DNA of 64,000 nucleotides from JAGVSR01 sp964589785 (GTDB taxonomy: Bacteria; Pseudomonadota; Alphaproteobacteria; Rhizobiales; Hyphomicrobiaceae): the NCBI GenBank assembly GCA_964589785.1, contig CAZPUQ010000010.1:32727-96726 (forward strand), written 5' to 3'. How positions within the stretch are numbered: the first letter of the stretch is position 1; every line of letters begins with the position of its first letter. The notes below the pieces were generated by a model, which was given only the letters and a program-made list of their open reading frames with translations, was not told the origin of the DNA and did not search any database. Shown here in pieces: positions 1-8,682 of this stretch. The translations under genes and the position numbers were made by a program.

Positions 1-129
1 GCGCAGATCGACGGCGACGACTTCGGCACCGTGCCGCTCGATATCGAATGGGGCGAGCCGGAGCTCGCCCTCATCGTGCCCGAAGCCTATGCGGCAACCC
101 TCGCTGCCGGCGCTCAGCCAGAGGCGTGA
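1..129 (+). CDS. C-terminal fragment, probable diacylglycerol/lipid kinase
   Basis: Only the last 42 codons are inside the window, reading in frame 1 to a TGA at 127-129. The visible tail contains QIDGDDFGTVPLDIEW followed by ELALIVPEAY. A 'DG(E/D)-x-G-x-x-P-(L/I)' strand followed by a valine/leucine-rich strand ending in 'VP' is how YegS/DAGK-type lipid kinases commonly end. The assignment rests on that short motif only; the catalytic domain lies upstream of the window. It converges on the desaturase gene, with 19 bases between the two stop codons. Confidence 0.5.
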   Translation, partial: AQIDGDDFGTVPLDIEWGEPELALIVPEAYAATLAAGAQPEA

Positions 130-148
130 GCGCGGCGGGCCGGGCCCA

Positions 149-1231
149 TCAGGCGCCGGCGTCCGCGAACGTGACGAGCTTGCGGCTGTCCTCGTCCCAC
201 AGCTTGAGCTTCGCGCACTTGAAGCTCTCCCACAGCGTGATCCTGTTCATCGTCTGCAGCTCCGGGCTGCCGTTCAGGCATGCCTGCAGGCGATAGTTGG
301 GGATCATGCTGTTGAGGTGGTGGATGTGGTGCAGGCCGATCGAGCCGGTGAACCAGTTCAGCACCGGATGCAGCGCATAGTAGGAGCTGCCGAACAGGGC
401 TGCGACCTGGAACGTCCAGTCGGTGCTCGACTCCCAGACCGTATCCTCGAACTGGTGCTGGATGAAGAACAGCCAACCGCCGGCGGCGGCCGCAATGTGC
501 ACGAGCGGCCAGACGACGAAGAAGAGGTTCGAGTAGCCGGTGAAGGCGCCGATCACGCCATAGAAGACGGTGAGCGCGAGATTGAGGCCCATCACGCTCT
601 TCCAGGTGTCGCGGGCCGGGTAGGGATGGAACCAGGGGAACCGCTGGAGAATGATGAAATAGAACGGCACGCCGAGGCCGAACAGGAAGATCGGATTGCG
701 GTAGAGGCGGTAGCGCTGCTTGCCGAGCGGCGACAGCGCGCGCCACTCCCTCACCGTCAGCGTGTCGATGTCGCCGACGCCGCGCTTCTCCAGGTGGCCG
801 GAGGTGGCGTGATGCTGAGCATGCTCGCGCCGCCAGAGTCCGTACGGCGTGACCGTGATGAGGCTCATGGCGCGGCCGGTCCACGTGTTGGCCGCGTTCG
901 TCGTCATGAACGAGCCGTGGCCGCAGTCGTGCTGGATGATGAAGAAGCGCACCACGAGCAGCCCGCCGGGGATGGCAAGCAGAAGCGTCGCCCAGTAGTG
1001 CGTCTCGACCGTCAGGAACATCGCCGCCACGATGGCCGCGAACGGCACGATCGTGGTGAGGAGCTGCAGCGCCGCGCGGCGGTTGTCGGCACCGCGGAAC
1101 TTCGCGCAGTGCTGCGCGAGCCTCATGGCCAACGCCTTGAGGGCGGCGCGGTCTGCGACGGGATCGATGGCGGATGGCTCGGGAATGCGGTGGCGGGGCG
1201 CAGCCTGCGCGACGGCGGTGGCTTGAAGCAT
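149..1231 (-). CDS. membrane fatty-acid desaturase
   Basis: This 360-residue integral membrane protein carries the three histidine boxes of the omega-6/delta-12 type fatty-acid desaturase superfamily: HDCGH at about residue 102, HAQHH at about 137 and HHIHH at about 300. These would hold the di-iron centre that introduces a double bond into an acyl chain using O2 and electrons from a ferredoxin or cytochrome. Hydrophobic stretches lie near residues 55-95, 175-235 and 245-265, as in the family, and the length is typical. The ATG at 1231 is preceded by a modest GGA-rich ribosome site. The substrate could be a phospholipid acyl chain or a carotenoid-like lipid; the sequence alone does not settle that. 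No operon partner is evident: the next gene upstream lies beyond a 395-bp repeat-containing spacer. Confidence 0.85.
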   Translation of the reverse strand: MLQATAVAQAAPRHRIPEPSAIDPVADRAALKALAMRLAQHCAKFRGADNRRAALQLLTTIVPFAAIVAAMFLTVETHYWATLLLAIPGGLLVVRFFIIQHDCGHGSFMTTNAANTWTGRAMSLITVTPYGLWRREHAQHHATSGHLEKRGVGDIDTLTVREWRALSPLGKQRYRLYRNPIFLFGLGVPFYFIILQRFPWFHPYPARDTWKSVMGLNLALTVFYGVIGAFTGYSNLFFVVWPLVHIAAAAGGWLFFIQHQFEDTVWESSTDWTFQVAALFGSSYYALHPVLNWFTGSIGLHHIHHLNSMIPNYRLQACLNGSPELQTMNRITLWESFKCAKLKLWDEDSRKLVTFADAGA

Positions 1232-1490
1232 TCTAATCCGGTTCTGAGTTCACGTTGACGTTGTGTCGAGGTTCGCCGATGGCAACGCGCCTAGCATATT
1301 CGCTTGTCGCCTGCGAGGCTCATTCGGCTGCCGATGGTCGCTCGCGCACGAAATCCCACAGGCTGTGAGATCGCTGCCGCAGGTTTGGCGGCGTATTGCG
1401 GTTCGACGACGGCAAAGCGCGTGATCTCGATCAATTGCGGATGGCGCAAGGGCCGCACGCAACCGCGCGCAAGCGGCATGAATATGACAA

Positions 1491-1617
1491 GGGCCGCGCA
1501 TGGCGGCCCTTGTTTGCCTTTCGTCAAGTGCTGGGGCCGCACATGGCGACCCTTGTTTGTCTCTCGTCAAGTGCTGGCTGCGCGTGGCGGCCCTTGTTTG
1601 TCTTGCGTCAAGTGCTG
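1491..1617. repeat. three tandem copies of a 43-bp hairpin-forming unit
   Basis: Three head-to-tail units lie at 1491-1533, 1534-1576 and 1577-1617 (the last is 41 bp). Each runs from a GGGCCGC-like start through TTGTTTG to a conserved TCAAGTGCTG end. In the first unit AAGGGCCGC (1489-1497) is perfectly complementary to GCGGCCCTT (1503-1511) around a 5-base loop; the second keeps the stem with a wobble, the third only weakly. The array begins 9 bases after the stop of the leftward gene 1627-2844, so in that direction it could act as a string of terminators, although no run of T follows. The rest of the 1232-1626 spacer shows nothing else recognisable. Confidence 0.8.
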
Positions 1618-1626
1618 AGCGGTTGC

Positions 1627-2844
1627 TCAGTGCTGGCCCCAGATCTCCACAACCGCGGGCGTCCCCTCGAAGAGGTTCTTCAGCCCCTTGGCGAGATCGA
1701 AGCGCGAGCGATATTTCGCCTGGATCTCCTTGATGGCCGACCGTCCGGACTTGAACTCGAGCGGACCGTACGGATTGCCCGGATCGATGCGCTCGCGCAT
1801 CGAGAACACCTCGTCGGGACCGGTGAAGAACACCACGCGCACCTCGCGCAGCGTGATCGCACGGTCCTTCGCCACGACGCGCAGCTTGGAGAAGCCGCCC
1901 TCGTTCTTGCCGACCGTGATCGTATCGTTGTCGAAGCCGGTGAAGCCTGCGGTCTGTCCGCCGAGCAGCACCCAGCCCGCATTGTACCTCTTGCCTTCGC
2001 CGCCCGGCCCGAGCCAGCCGTCCGCGTACTGGCCCGTCACCTCGATGCGCGCCTGGCCCTTGAAGTTCGGCTTGGAGCGGTAGCTCATCTGGATCTCGCG
2101 GATGAACTTGCCGCCGTCGATCTCCATCCACGACGTGCGCATGTTGGAGCGGATGTCGGCATCCACCGCGAGGTCCTGCGTGGTGCCGTCCATGTACAGC
2201 ACCTTCAGCGAGTTGAGATGCACGTCGTTGCCGAGAACGCGCAGGCGGATGCGGTCGAACTTGCCGACCTCGCCGCCGACCTTGATCACGTCGCGGTCGA
2301 TGCCGAAGCCCACGTTCTGGTAGCCGAACATCACGTCGTTGCCGTCGACCACGGGACCTTTCGTGTTGACCGGCGTCGTCGTGGCCGGTGCGTTTTCCGC
2401 CGACAGGTCACCCGTCGCCGGCCCTTTGGGCCGTTCCATCCGGCGCCCGTCCCGCGTCTGCAGGCCGAGCACCTGCAGCGAGCCCCGGCCGTTGGTCGCC
2501 TTCCAGGTCACGTTCACCTTGTCGATGAACCGGTCGGCGGAGCCCGGCGCGATCTCGCGGCTGCGCTCCCCTTTCTTCATGTCGATCTGGCGATCCTCGT
2601 TATGCACCGATCCGTCGCTGTAGACGATCTGCACGCGCTCGAGATCGATCGTGCTGCTTCCCTTGTTCTTGACGCGGATACCGCGGAACGCCCCCGGCGC
2701 CTGGCTGACATCGATGCTCGCGCTGCCCGCGCCGCTGATGTCGATGCTCTCCGTCGCGATCCCCACGAGTTCCTGGGCCTGCGCAATGCCGACCGTACCG
2801 GCCGCCGCAAGGGCGAGCCCGGCCAGAATGAGCCTGCGAAACAT
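1627..2844 (-). CDS. exported protein with repeated beta-rich domains, function unknown
   Basis: The ATG at 2844 was chosen over the longer frame because GGGGAG lies just upstream and translation then begins with a clear signal peptide (MFRRLILAGLALAAAG, cleavage near AQA-QE). The 405-residue product looks periplasmic or surface-located. After residue 25 it contains three related segments of about 110 residues, each with a pattern of 'I-x-V-x-G..L..V.V.Y.DG....' followed by 'W..I.GG..I..I...Y.S'. This resembles proteins annotated DUF2541 (YaaI-like), which is a comparison of pattern only. There is no catalytic motif, membrane anchor or cysteine pair. It is followed by the hairpin repeat array and preceded by a 289-bp divergent spacer shared with the dehydrogenase gene. 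Confidence 0.75.
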   Translation of the reverse strand: MFRRLILAGLALAAAGTVGIAQAQELVGIATESIDISGAGSASIDVSQAPGAFRGIRVKNKGSSTIDLERVQIVYSDGSVHNEDRQIDMKKGERSREIAPGSADRFIDKVNVTWKATNGRGSLQVLGLQTRDGRRMERPKGPATGDLSAENAPATTTPVNTKGPVVDGNDVMFGYQNVGFGIDRDVIKVGGEVGKFDRIRLRVLGNDVHLNSLKVLYMDGTTQDLAVDADIRSNMRTSWMEIDGGKFIREIQMSYRSKPNFKGQARIEVTGQYADGWLGPGGEGKRYNAGWVLLGGQTAGFTGFDNDTITVGKNEGGFSKLRVVAKDRAITLREVRVVFFTGPDEVFSMRERIDPGNPYGPLEFKSGRSAIKEIQAKYRSRFDLAKGLKNLFEGTPAVVEIWGQH

Positions 2845-3133
2845 GAAACACTCCCCTAGGTTTTGCTGGAAGCCCCCGGCTTCACAGAGGCCTTTATCTG
2901 AAACCCCCGCGACGCGGAAGGCAAGCGAACCTCCGATGCGCCGTACGCTGCGCGAAACTGTGATGCCGGATCGCAACAGAACGCCGCCGCAGATTGCAGG
3001 GCTTCTAACTTTTCCTGGCGCGCTGCCGCCTTAACCACGTCGCGCGCCGTGCCACAATTGCCGCCGAAGTCCGGTGCGCGGGCCGGCTGCAACGTGCATC
3101 GAGAATTTGCGATGCAGATTTTAGGGGATTAGC

Positions 3134-4582
3134 GTGGCGCACCGGCCAGGGTCGCGCGCCGGCGGACGACGCATGGCTCTCTCACCGACAGAGTCCAGAC
3201 CGGACCGGCACGCGATCGAAGCGGCGATGGCCGATCTCGCGCGCGCCTTCGGTGCGCGCTGCGCGACAGCTGAGGCCGTATGCGAGCAGCACGCGAGCAC
3301 GCTCACGGGGCTCGCCAGCGAGCCGCCCGATGCCGTCGTCTGGCCGCAGACGATCGCCGAGGTGCAGGCGGTCGTCGCGATCGCGCGGCGCTGGCGCGTG
3401 CCGCTCGTGCCCTTCGGCGCCGGCACCTCGCTCGAGGGCCAGGTGAATGCGCCGCGGGGTGGCATCTCGGTCGACTTCTCGCGCATGAACCGCGTCCTGC
3501 GCATCGGCGCCGACGACCTCGACGTCAGCGTCGAGCCGGGCGTCACGCTCGAGGGCTTGAACGAGGCGCTGCGTCACACGGGGCTCTTCTTCCCTGTCGA
3601 TCCCGGCGCGGGCAGCGCGACGCTGGGCGGCATGGCCTCCACGCGCGCCTCCGGCACGACGACGGTGCGCTACGGCGCCATGCGCGAGAACGTGCTGGCG
3701 ATGAAGGTCGTGCTCGCGGACGGCTCGCTCATCGCGACGGGGTCGCGGGCCCGCAAGTCGGCGGCGGGATACGATCTGACGCGGCTCCTCATCGGCGCGG
3801 AGGGGACGCTCGGGCTCATCGTCGAGCTGACGCTGCGCCTGCAGCCGCGCCCCGAGACGGTGCTGGCGGGCGTGGCAGGATTTCCCTCGGTCGAGGCCGC
3901 CGCCCGGGCGACCTGCGTAGCCGTGCAATCGGGCTTGTCGCTGATGCGCATCGAGCTCCTCGACGCGGCGATGATCCGCATCGTCAACGCCCAGTCGGGA
4001 ACCGCGCTGCCCAACGAGGGCCCGGCGCTGTTCGTGGAGGTCGCGGGCACGCCGGCGCAGGCGGCCGAGCATCTGGCGCTGTTCTCCGCCATCGTGGAGG
4101 GCGAGGACGGCCACTGGCTCGGGCAGGCGGCGACCGGAGACGAGCGCCGCCGCATCTGGAAGGCGCGCCACGATGCGTTCTGGTCCGTGCGCGCGGCCCA
4201 TCCCGGCCGGACGTTTCTCGTCACCGACGTATGCGTGCCCGTCTCGCGGCTGGCGCAGTGCTTGGCGGAGACGACGGCCGACATCGCGGCGAGCGGCTTC
4301 ATTGCGCCCATCGTCGGCCATGTCGGAGACGGCAACTTTCACTCCATCGTCGTGTTCGACGGCGACGACGCGGCGGTGCGCACGGCGGTCACGGCCTACC
4401 TCGACCGCCTCGCCGCCCGCGCGATCGCCATGGAGGGGACCTGCACCGGCGAGCACGGCATCGGCCAGGGCAAGGCGACGTATCTGGCCGCCGAGGTTGG
4501 TCCGGCGCTCGACGTCATGCGCCGGATCAAGGCCGCGCTCGATCCCGACGGCCTCCTCAATCCGGGCAAGTTCGCTGGCTAG
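3134..4582 (+). CDS. FAD-linked D-lactate/glycolate-type dehydrogenase
   Basis: This 482-residue enzyme belongs to the FAD-binding-4 / GlcD family, which oxidises 2-hydroxy acids such as D-lactate, glycolate or 2-hydroxyglutarate. The FAD domain shows VPFGAGTSLEGQ (about residues 94-105), DPGAGSATLGGM (about 155-166) and a typical LIGAEGTLG at about 218-226. The C-terminal substrate/cap domain ends with GHVGDGNFH, GEHGIGQGK and LDPDGLLNPGK, all family signatures. The start is taken as GTG 3134, with AGGGG 7 bases upstream; ATG 3173 is an alternative giving a product 13 residues shorter. It is most like cytochrome-type D-lactate dehydrogenases (Dld/DLD), but the exact substrate cannot be read from the sequence. 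It is a single-gene unit flanked by long spacers. Confidence 0.85.
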   Translation: MAHRPGSRAGGRRMALSPTESRPDRHAIEAAMADLARAFGARCATAEAVCEQHASTLTGLASEPPDAVVWPQTIAEVQAVVAIARRWRVPLVPFGAGTSLEGQVNAPRGGISVDFSRMNRVLRIGADDLDVSVEPGVTLEGLNEALRHTGLFFPVDPGAGSATLGGMASTRASGTTTVRYGAMRENVLAMKVVLADGSLIATGSRARKSAAGYDLTRLLIGAEGTLGLIVELTLRLQPRPETVLAGVAGFPSVEAAARATCVAVQSGLSLMRIELLDAAMIRIVNAQSGTALPNEGPALFVEVAGTPAQAAEHLALFSAIVEGEDGHWLGQAATGDERRRIWKARHDAFWSVRAAHPGRTFLVTDVCVPVSRLAQCLAETTADIAASGFIAPIVGHVGDGNFHSIVVFDGDDAAVRTAVTAYLDRLAARAIAMEGTCTGEHGIGQGKATYLAAEVGPALDVMRRIKAALDPDGLLNPGKFAG

Positions 4583-4921
4583 CGGTGGCCCGGATCGGGG
4601 ATGCCGACGGGACCGCGCCGACGCACCGGTCGCCTGTTCAAAAAATTGTTTGCGAGCCATCTGAGCGCGGCGTGTCGCCGGTTAACGCACTCTTGCGGAC
4701 GTGCCCTGTTTTCGAGCGGATTTTTGGCTTCGGCCGGGGGCGGGCGAGGGTCCTGACGTCATGTGCGCGGGTGGCGTCAACAAAGTGTTGCCGTCCGCCT
4801 CGCGGCGCGACGTTCAAAAAATCGAAATTGCGTACAAATGCGCGCGTCCATTGCACGAGATCGCAATGAGTTCCGTGGCAAGCTCCGCATACATCAACGT
4901 CAAATCGTGTGGGAGCGATCG
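4583..4921 (+). other. 339-bp spacer upstream of the RTX gene
   Basis: No coding sequence is convincing here. Base composition is noticeably lower in GC than the flanks. A near-repeat TTCAAAAAATTG / TTCAAAAAATCG occurs at about 4638 and 4815. A good ribosome site, GGGAG, sits at 4911-4915 just before the GTG of the next gene. The region is a plausible promoter/leader for the RTX gene, but I could not pick a convincing -35/-10 pair. Confidence 0.4.
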
Positions 4922-7195
4922 GTGGCGAACATCCTGGGTACTGCGGGCAACGACGTTATGGTCGGCACGACGGAAGCCGACCGAATGGAGGGCGGCGAGG
5001 GCAACGACCGCATCAATGGGGGCGCCGGCGACGACGAGATCTACGGCGGCGTTGGCAACGATACGCTGACGGGTGATGCCGGCAACGACCGCCTCTTCGG
5101 CGAGGACGGCAACGACGGCTTCTACGGCGGCGGCGGCAACGATTATATCGACGGCGGCAACGGCGACGACGTCCTTTTCGGCGACGGCGGCAATGACGTC
5201 TTGATCGGCGGCGCCGGCAACGACCGCCTCAACGGCGGCACGGGCGACGATACCTTCATCTACCGCGCCGGGGATGGCAACGACGTCATCGTCGGCGGCC
5301 AGGGCAACGACACGCTCGAGCTCGTCCTCACCGGCGCCGACGTGACCGACGCGCTGCGGAGTGACCTTGCCGCCTACCAGGTCTGGGCCGCCGGCCAGCT
5401 CAGCGCTGCGGGCTCGCAGGCCAATCTCGTCGCGCAGACGACGGGCGAAACCTTCACCTTCGCCTCCCTCGGGCTCAGCATCTCGGCGCTGGAAGGCGTG
5501 ACGGTCTCGGTGGACGGACAGACGGTTGCCATTGCCGACCTGCTCAATGCCGCCCCGGTCGCGGCCGCGAACGCCTCCTTCGCCATTGCGGAGGACAGCG
5601 TGCTCGAGGCAGCCATTGTCGCGAGCGACGCGGACGGCGACGTGCTGACCTATGTGATGGAGAGCGGCCCGTCGCACGGCTCGCTGAGCCTCGACAGCGC
5701 GACCGGCCACTTCATATACACGCCGGCGGGCAACTTCAGCGGCGCCGACAGCTTCAGCGTGCGTGTCACCGATCCCGACGGCGCCAGCGTGGTACAGACG
5801 GTCAACGTCGGCGTGGCCGCGGTCGCCGATGCGGCGATCCTCACGGCGGACGACGTTACGGTGTCGCTCAAGCGTCCGACGATCACGGGCACGAGCGGCA
5901 ACGATGTCCTGCGCGGCGACCAGACGGTAGCCAGCGCCACGGTCTCGCTGGCGATTGCCGCCGCGCTTCAGGATTTGGACGGATCGGAGACCTTGAGCGT
6001 TCGCATCGACGGCGTGCCCGCCCGTGCCACCCTGTCGGCCGGCGTCCGCAATGCCGACGGTTCCTGGACGCTCTCGGCGGCGAACCTCGCGGGGCTCATG
6101 CTCACGACCCCGACGTCACAGCCGGTCACGCTCAAGGTGACGGCGACGGCCACCGAGCAGTCGGGCGAGACCGTGTCCGTCACGGATACGGTCGAGGTCA
6201 GGTTCGACCACGGCGCCCCCAACGATACGTTCATCGCCTCCACGGGCAACGATACGTATGACGGCCGCACCGGCTTCGACACGGTCGACTATTCCGCCAT
6301 CAAGACAGCCGTCAAAGTTGATCTGTCGGACTCCTCGGCCACGGGCCCGGGCAAACAGACCCTCATCAGCATCGAGCGGGTCATCGGCACGGCCTTCAAC
6401 GATCGGATCATCGGCAGCTCGGGCGACGACGTTCTGGAAGCCGGGGCCGGCGATGACCGCATCGAAGGCGGCGCGGGCAACGATGTGCTGGTCGACGGCG
6501 CCGGCAACGACCGCTACGACGGCGGGACCGGCAACGACGTGATGATCGACGCCGCAGGCGACGACCGTTACGACGGCGGCGCGGGCGACGATGTCATGAT
6601 CGACGGCGCGGGTAACGACCGCTACGAGGGCGGCGCAGGCGATGACGTCATGTTCGACGGCGCAGGCGACGACCGCTACGACGGCGGCGCGGGTATCGAC
6701 ACCCTCGACTATTCGAGGGCGACACAGGGCGTTGTCGTCGATGCCGACAGCGAGACCGTCTCCGGCATGGGCAAGGATCGCTACAGTTCGATTGAGAAGA
6801 TCATCGGGTCGAAGTTCGCCGACCGGTTCCAGGGCAGCAACGGCGATGACGTCTTCGACGGCGGCGCCGGCAATGACTGGTTCCGCGGCTTCAAGGGCGC
6901 GGATGTCTTCACGGGCGGCGAAGGTCGCGACACCTTCGTATGGCACGAGGAGGACGTTTCCCGTAGCCGCAAGTCGGAAGGCGTCGACAGGATCACCGAC
7001 TTCAGCGCCGGCGACGTCCTCGATCTGAGCGACATCGCCAACGGCTCGTCGCGCGCCGTGATGGTCACCGATACGAAGGCCGGCTCGGTGGTTTCGGTCA
7101 AGATGGGCAGCACGTTCTACGACGTGGCCCTGCTCGAGAACGTGCATGGCGTCACGACGGGCTCTCTGCTCGCCGATGGCAGCCTCATCGTCTGA
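4922..7195 (+). CDS. RTX calcium-binding secreted protein with cadherin-like domain
   Basis: The GTG at 4922 follows GGGAG at a 6-base spacing and immediately starts the repeat region (ANILGTAGNDVM), so the longer upstream frame is rejected. The 757-residue protein begins with glycine-rich nonapeptide RTX repeats (GGxGND-x-U, residues 1-135), which fold into a Ca2+-binding beta roll. Next come a cadherin/VCBS-like domain (DxDxDxLTY, YTPAxNFSGxDSF; about 210-300), a second beta-sandwich (about 300-435), and further RTX blocks from about 430. The end, DTFVW...VDRITDFSAGDVLDLSDI, is the usual C-terminal region recognised by type I secretion systems, so export through an ABC/MFP/TolC machine is inferred; none is encoded here. 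There is no signal peptide and no enzymatic domain, so a surface or biofilm role is the likeliest. Confidence 0.85.
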   Translation: MANILGTAGNDVMVGTTEADRMEGGEGNDRINGGAGDDEIYGGVGNDTLTGDAGNDRLFGEDGNDGFYGGGGNDYIDGGNGDDVLFGDGGNDVLIGGAGNDRLNGGTGDDTFIYRAGDGNDVIVGGQGNDTLELVLTGADVTDALRSDLAAYQVWAAGQLSAAGSQANLVAQTTGETFTFASLGLSISALEGVTVSVDGQTVAIADLLNAAPVAAANASFAIAEDSVLEAAIVASDADGDVLTYVMESGPSHGSLSLDSATGHFIYTPAGNFSGADSFSVRVTDPDGASVVQTVNVGVAAVADAAILTADDVTVSLKRPTITGTSGNDVLRGDQTVASATVSLAIAAALQDLDGSETLSVRIDGVPARATLSAGVRNADGSWTLSAANLAGLMLTTPTSQPVTLKVTATATEQSGETVSVTDTVEVRFDHGAPNDTFIASTGNDTYDGRTGFDTVDYSAIKTAVKVDLSDSSATGPGKQTLISIERVIGTAFNDRIIGSSGDDVLEAGAGDDRIEGGAGNDVLVDGAGNDRYDGGTGNDVMIDAAGDDRYDGGAGDDVMIDGAGNDRYEGGAGDDVMFDGAGDDRYDGGAGIDTLDYSRATQGVVVDADSETVSGMGKDRYSSIEKIIGSKFADRFQGSNGDDVFDGGAGNDWFRGFKGADVFTGGEGRDTFVWHEEDVSRSRKSEGVDRITDFSAGDVLDLSDIANGSSRAVMVTDTKAGSVVSVKMGSTFYDVALLENVHGVTTGSLLADGSLIV
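6448..6703 (+). repeat. near-identical 54-bp RTX coding repeats
   Basis: Within the RTX gene, four successive 18-residue units of the form AG(N/D)DRY(D/E)GG(A/T)G(N/D)DVMxD follow one another, with the nucleotide sequence also largely conserved. This points to recent tandem expansion inside the gene. Such units bind Ca2+ along a beta roll, and their number can change by slippage or recombination. Confidence 0.7.
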
Positions 7196-7223
7196 GGTGA
7201 GGTGAAGCGCATAATGCGGGACG

Positions 7224-7254
7224 CGCGGGCGTTAACGGTTCGTTAGCGCCCGCG
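7224..7254 (+). terminator. hairpin terminator after the RTX gene
   Basis: CGCGGGCGTTAACG (7224-7237) pairs with CGTTAGCGCCCGCG (7241-7254) over 14 positions with one G-U wobble and a 3-base loop, followed by TTCCGTT. The stem is strong but the T-tract is poor, so termination efficiency is uncertain. Confidence 0.6.
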
Positions 7255-7399
7255 TTCCGTTCGCGCGCCCGGCAGGCGGTAGGCAAATCGTTCAGAACTA
7301 GGGCTTAACCTGAACGCGCCGCACGATCCACGTCCGGCGCGCCTCAAGCGTCGCGTGCCGCGGTCGGGCGCTGCGGCAAGCCACGAGGGCCAAGAGGAC

Positions 7400-8275
7400 A
7401 TGAGCGAGATCCCGGTCAGGACAGTCGTGAACGGGATCGGCGCGGCCGCGGCGGCGATCGTCGTCGGCTGGGCCGTCCTGTCCATGCTCGAGAGCGATCA
7501 GGCGACCGTCTGCGAAGGCCGCTACGCGTTGGCGACGCGCTTCTCGCTGGCGGACGAGACCGGCGGCGCCCTATCGAGCAGCGGCTTGCAGGCCCACGTC
7601 GGCGCCGGCGAATGGGGCGTGATCGAGAACAGCGCCATCGTCGAGGGCAGTTCCGGAGCGCCCGCCCGGCATGTGCTGGAGGTGGCGATCGAGAAAGGCA
7701 CGGGCAGCGGCCACCAGGATAACCTGAGCCGTGGCGGTATCGGCTTCGCATGGATGCCGTTCGACATGCAGGAGGCCGCCCCGGACCGGGCCTGTCTCAG
7801 CTATCGGATTCGACTGCCGGAGGACTTCGACTTCGGCACGGCGGGGACGCTGCCCGGCCTCTTCCTCGGCAGCGATTTCGACCCGCGCGGGGAGCCCCAG
7901 GCCGGCTTGGGCGCGGCCGCGCGGCCCGGCTGGCACAAAGGCGGGGCGATTGGCGTTCGCCTCCAGTATGCGGGCAACGGCGCATGGCAAAATCCCCTGG
8001 CCGTTCCGACCAAATCTGCCTGGCCGAGAGGCAGATGGACTGCGATCGATCAGGAAATCATTCTCAACGAGATCGGCAAGAAAAACGGCGTGGTTCGTCT
8101 ATGGATCGATGGCGAGCTCGTCGGCGAGAACACGAAGCTCGGCCTGCGCGGCGACCCGGCCCTGGCGATGGCGGGCGTTCTGGCGGACGTCCATTACGGC
8201 GCCATTGGCAGTGCCGCAGCAGCTCCCCAGGATGCCAAAATTCAGATATCGCCTTTTGTCATACGATGGAAATAA
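7400..8275 (+). CDS. polysaccharide lyase 14-like protein, membrane-anchored
   Basis: The ATG at 7400 (291 residues) is preceded by AAGAGGA. Residues 8-28 form one hydrophobic segment (VVNGIGAAAAAIVVGWAVLS), a signal anchor or uncleaved signal. The rest resembles the concanavalin-like fold of polysaccharide lyase family 14 / alginate-lyase-like proteins: AWMPFDM, the strand LSYRIRLPEDFDF followed by TLPGLFLGSDFDP, HKGGAIGVRLQYAG, and the C-terminal VVRLWIDGELVGENTKLGLRG. Family members cleave uronate polysaccharides such as alginate or glucuronan, or process a cell's own exopolysaccharide. I assign the fold with moderate confidence and no substrate. The stop codon overlaps the start of the next gene (TAATG), so the two are translationally coupled; the RTX gene lies upstream beyond a hairpin. 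Confidence 0.65.
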   Translation: MSEIPVRTVVNGIGAAAAAIVVGWAVLSMLESDQATVCEGRYALATRFSLADETGGALSSSGLQAHVGAGEWGVIENSAIVEGSSGAPARHVLEVAIEKGTGSGHQDNLSRGGIGFAWMPFDMQEAAPDRACLSYRIRLPEDFDFGTAGTLPGLFLGSDFDPRGEPQAGLGAAARPGWHKGGAIGVRLQYAGNGAWQNPLAVPTKSAWPRGRWTAIDQEIILNEIGKKNGVVRLWIDGELVGENTKLGLRGDPALAMAGVLADVHYGAIGSAAAAPQDAKIQISPFVIRWK

Positions 8276-8682
8276 TGGAGCGGACCGCCGGCTATCCCGC
8301 CGACGAGTCGGCTCGGATTGGGAGGGGTGCGCGGGTGGGTTTAACGCGGCGCCATTTCGGCTGTCTGGTTGCGGCGCTCTATTTCGCCGGCGGCCTGCTG
8401 CTGCTAGCCGATTTTATCCGCGAGCCCGCCGAGGCAGGTGCCCATCTGCCGCTGGCTTGGCATGTGTTTCCCGCCTCTCTCGTCGCGACGCTTGCTGCGG
8501 CGACAGCGGGCTTTTCCGCGCCGCTCGACCCGGTTTGGTACGTAACGCCGGACATTGTGGCGGCCAGCTACGTGGCGGCACTTACAATTTGCACATGGGT
8601 GATCTTCCGGGTCGTCGCCGGCCCGCTGCGGACGCGGCCGGAGGTAACGGAAAGCAGCGGCGTGGAAGATATTGAACGCTGA
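8275..8682 (+). CDS. small membrane protein, unknown function
   Basis: This 135-residue protein starts at the ATG that overlaps the previous stop (TAATG, 8273-8277). Three hydrophobic segments are visible: about residues 28-46 (FGCLVAALYFAGGLLLLADF), 58-75 and 88-110 (IVAASYVAALTICTWVIFRVV). No family is recognised. Coupling to the polysaccharide-lyase-like gene suggests a shared role, perhaps at the cell envelope. The end is hydrophilic and acidic (ESSGVEDIER). GTG 8338 is an alternative start. Confidence 0.65.
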   Translation: MERTAGYPADESARIGRGARVGLTRRHFGCLVAALYFAGGLLLLADFIREPAEAGAHLPLAWHVFPASLVATLAAATAGFSAPLDPVWYVTPDIVAASYVAALTICTWVIFRVVAGPLRTRPEVTESSGVEDIER

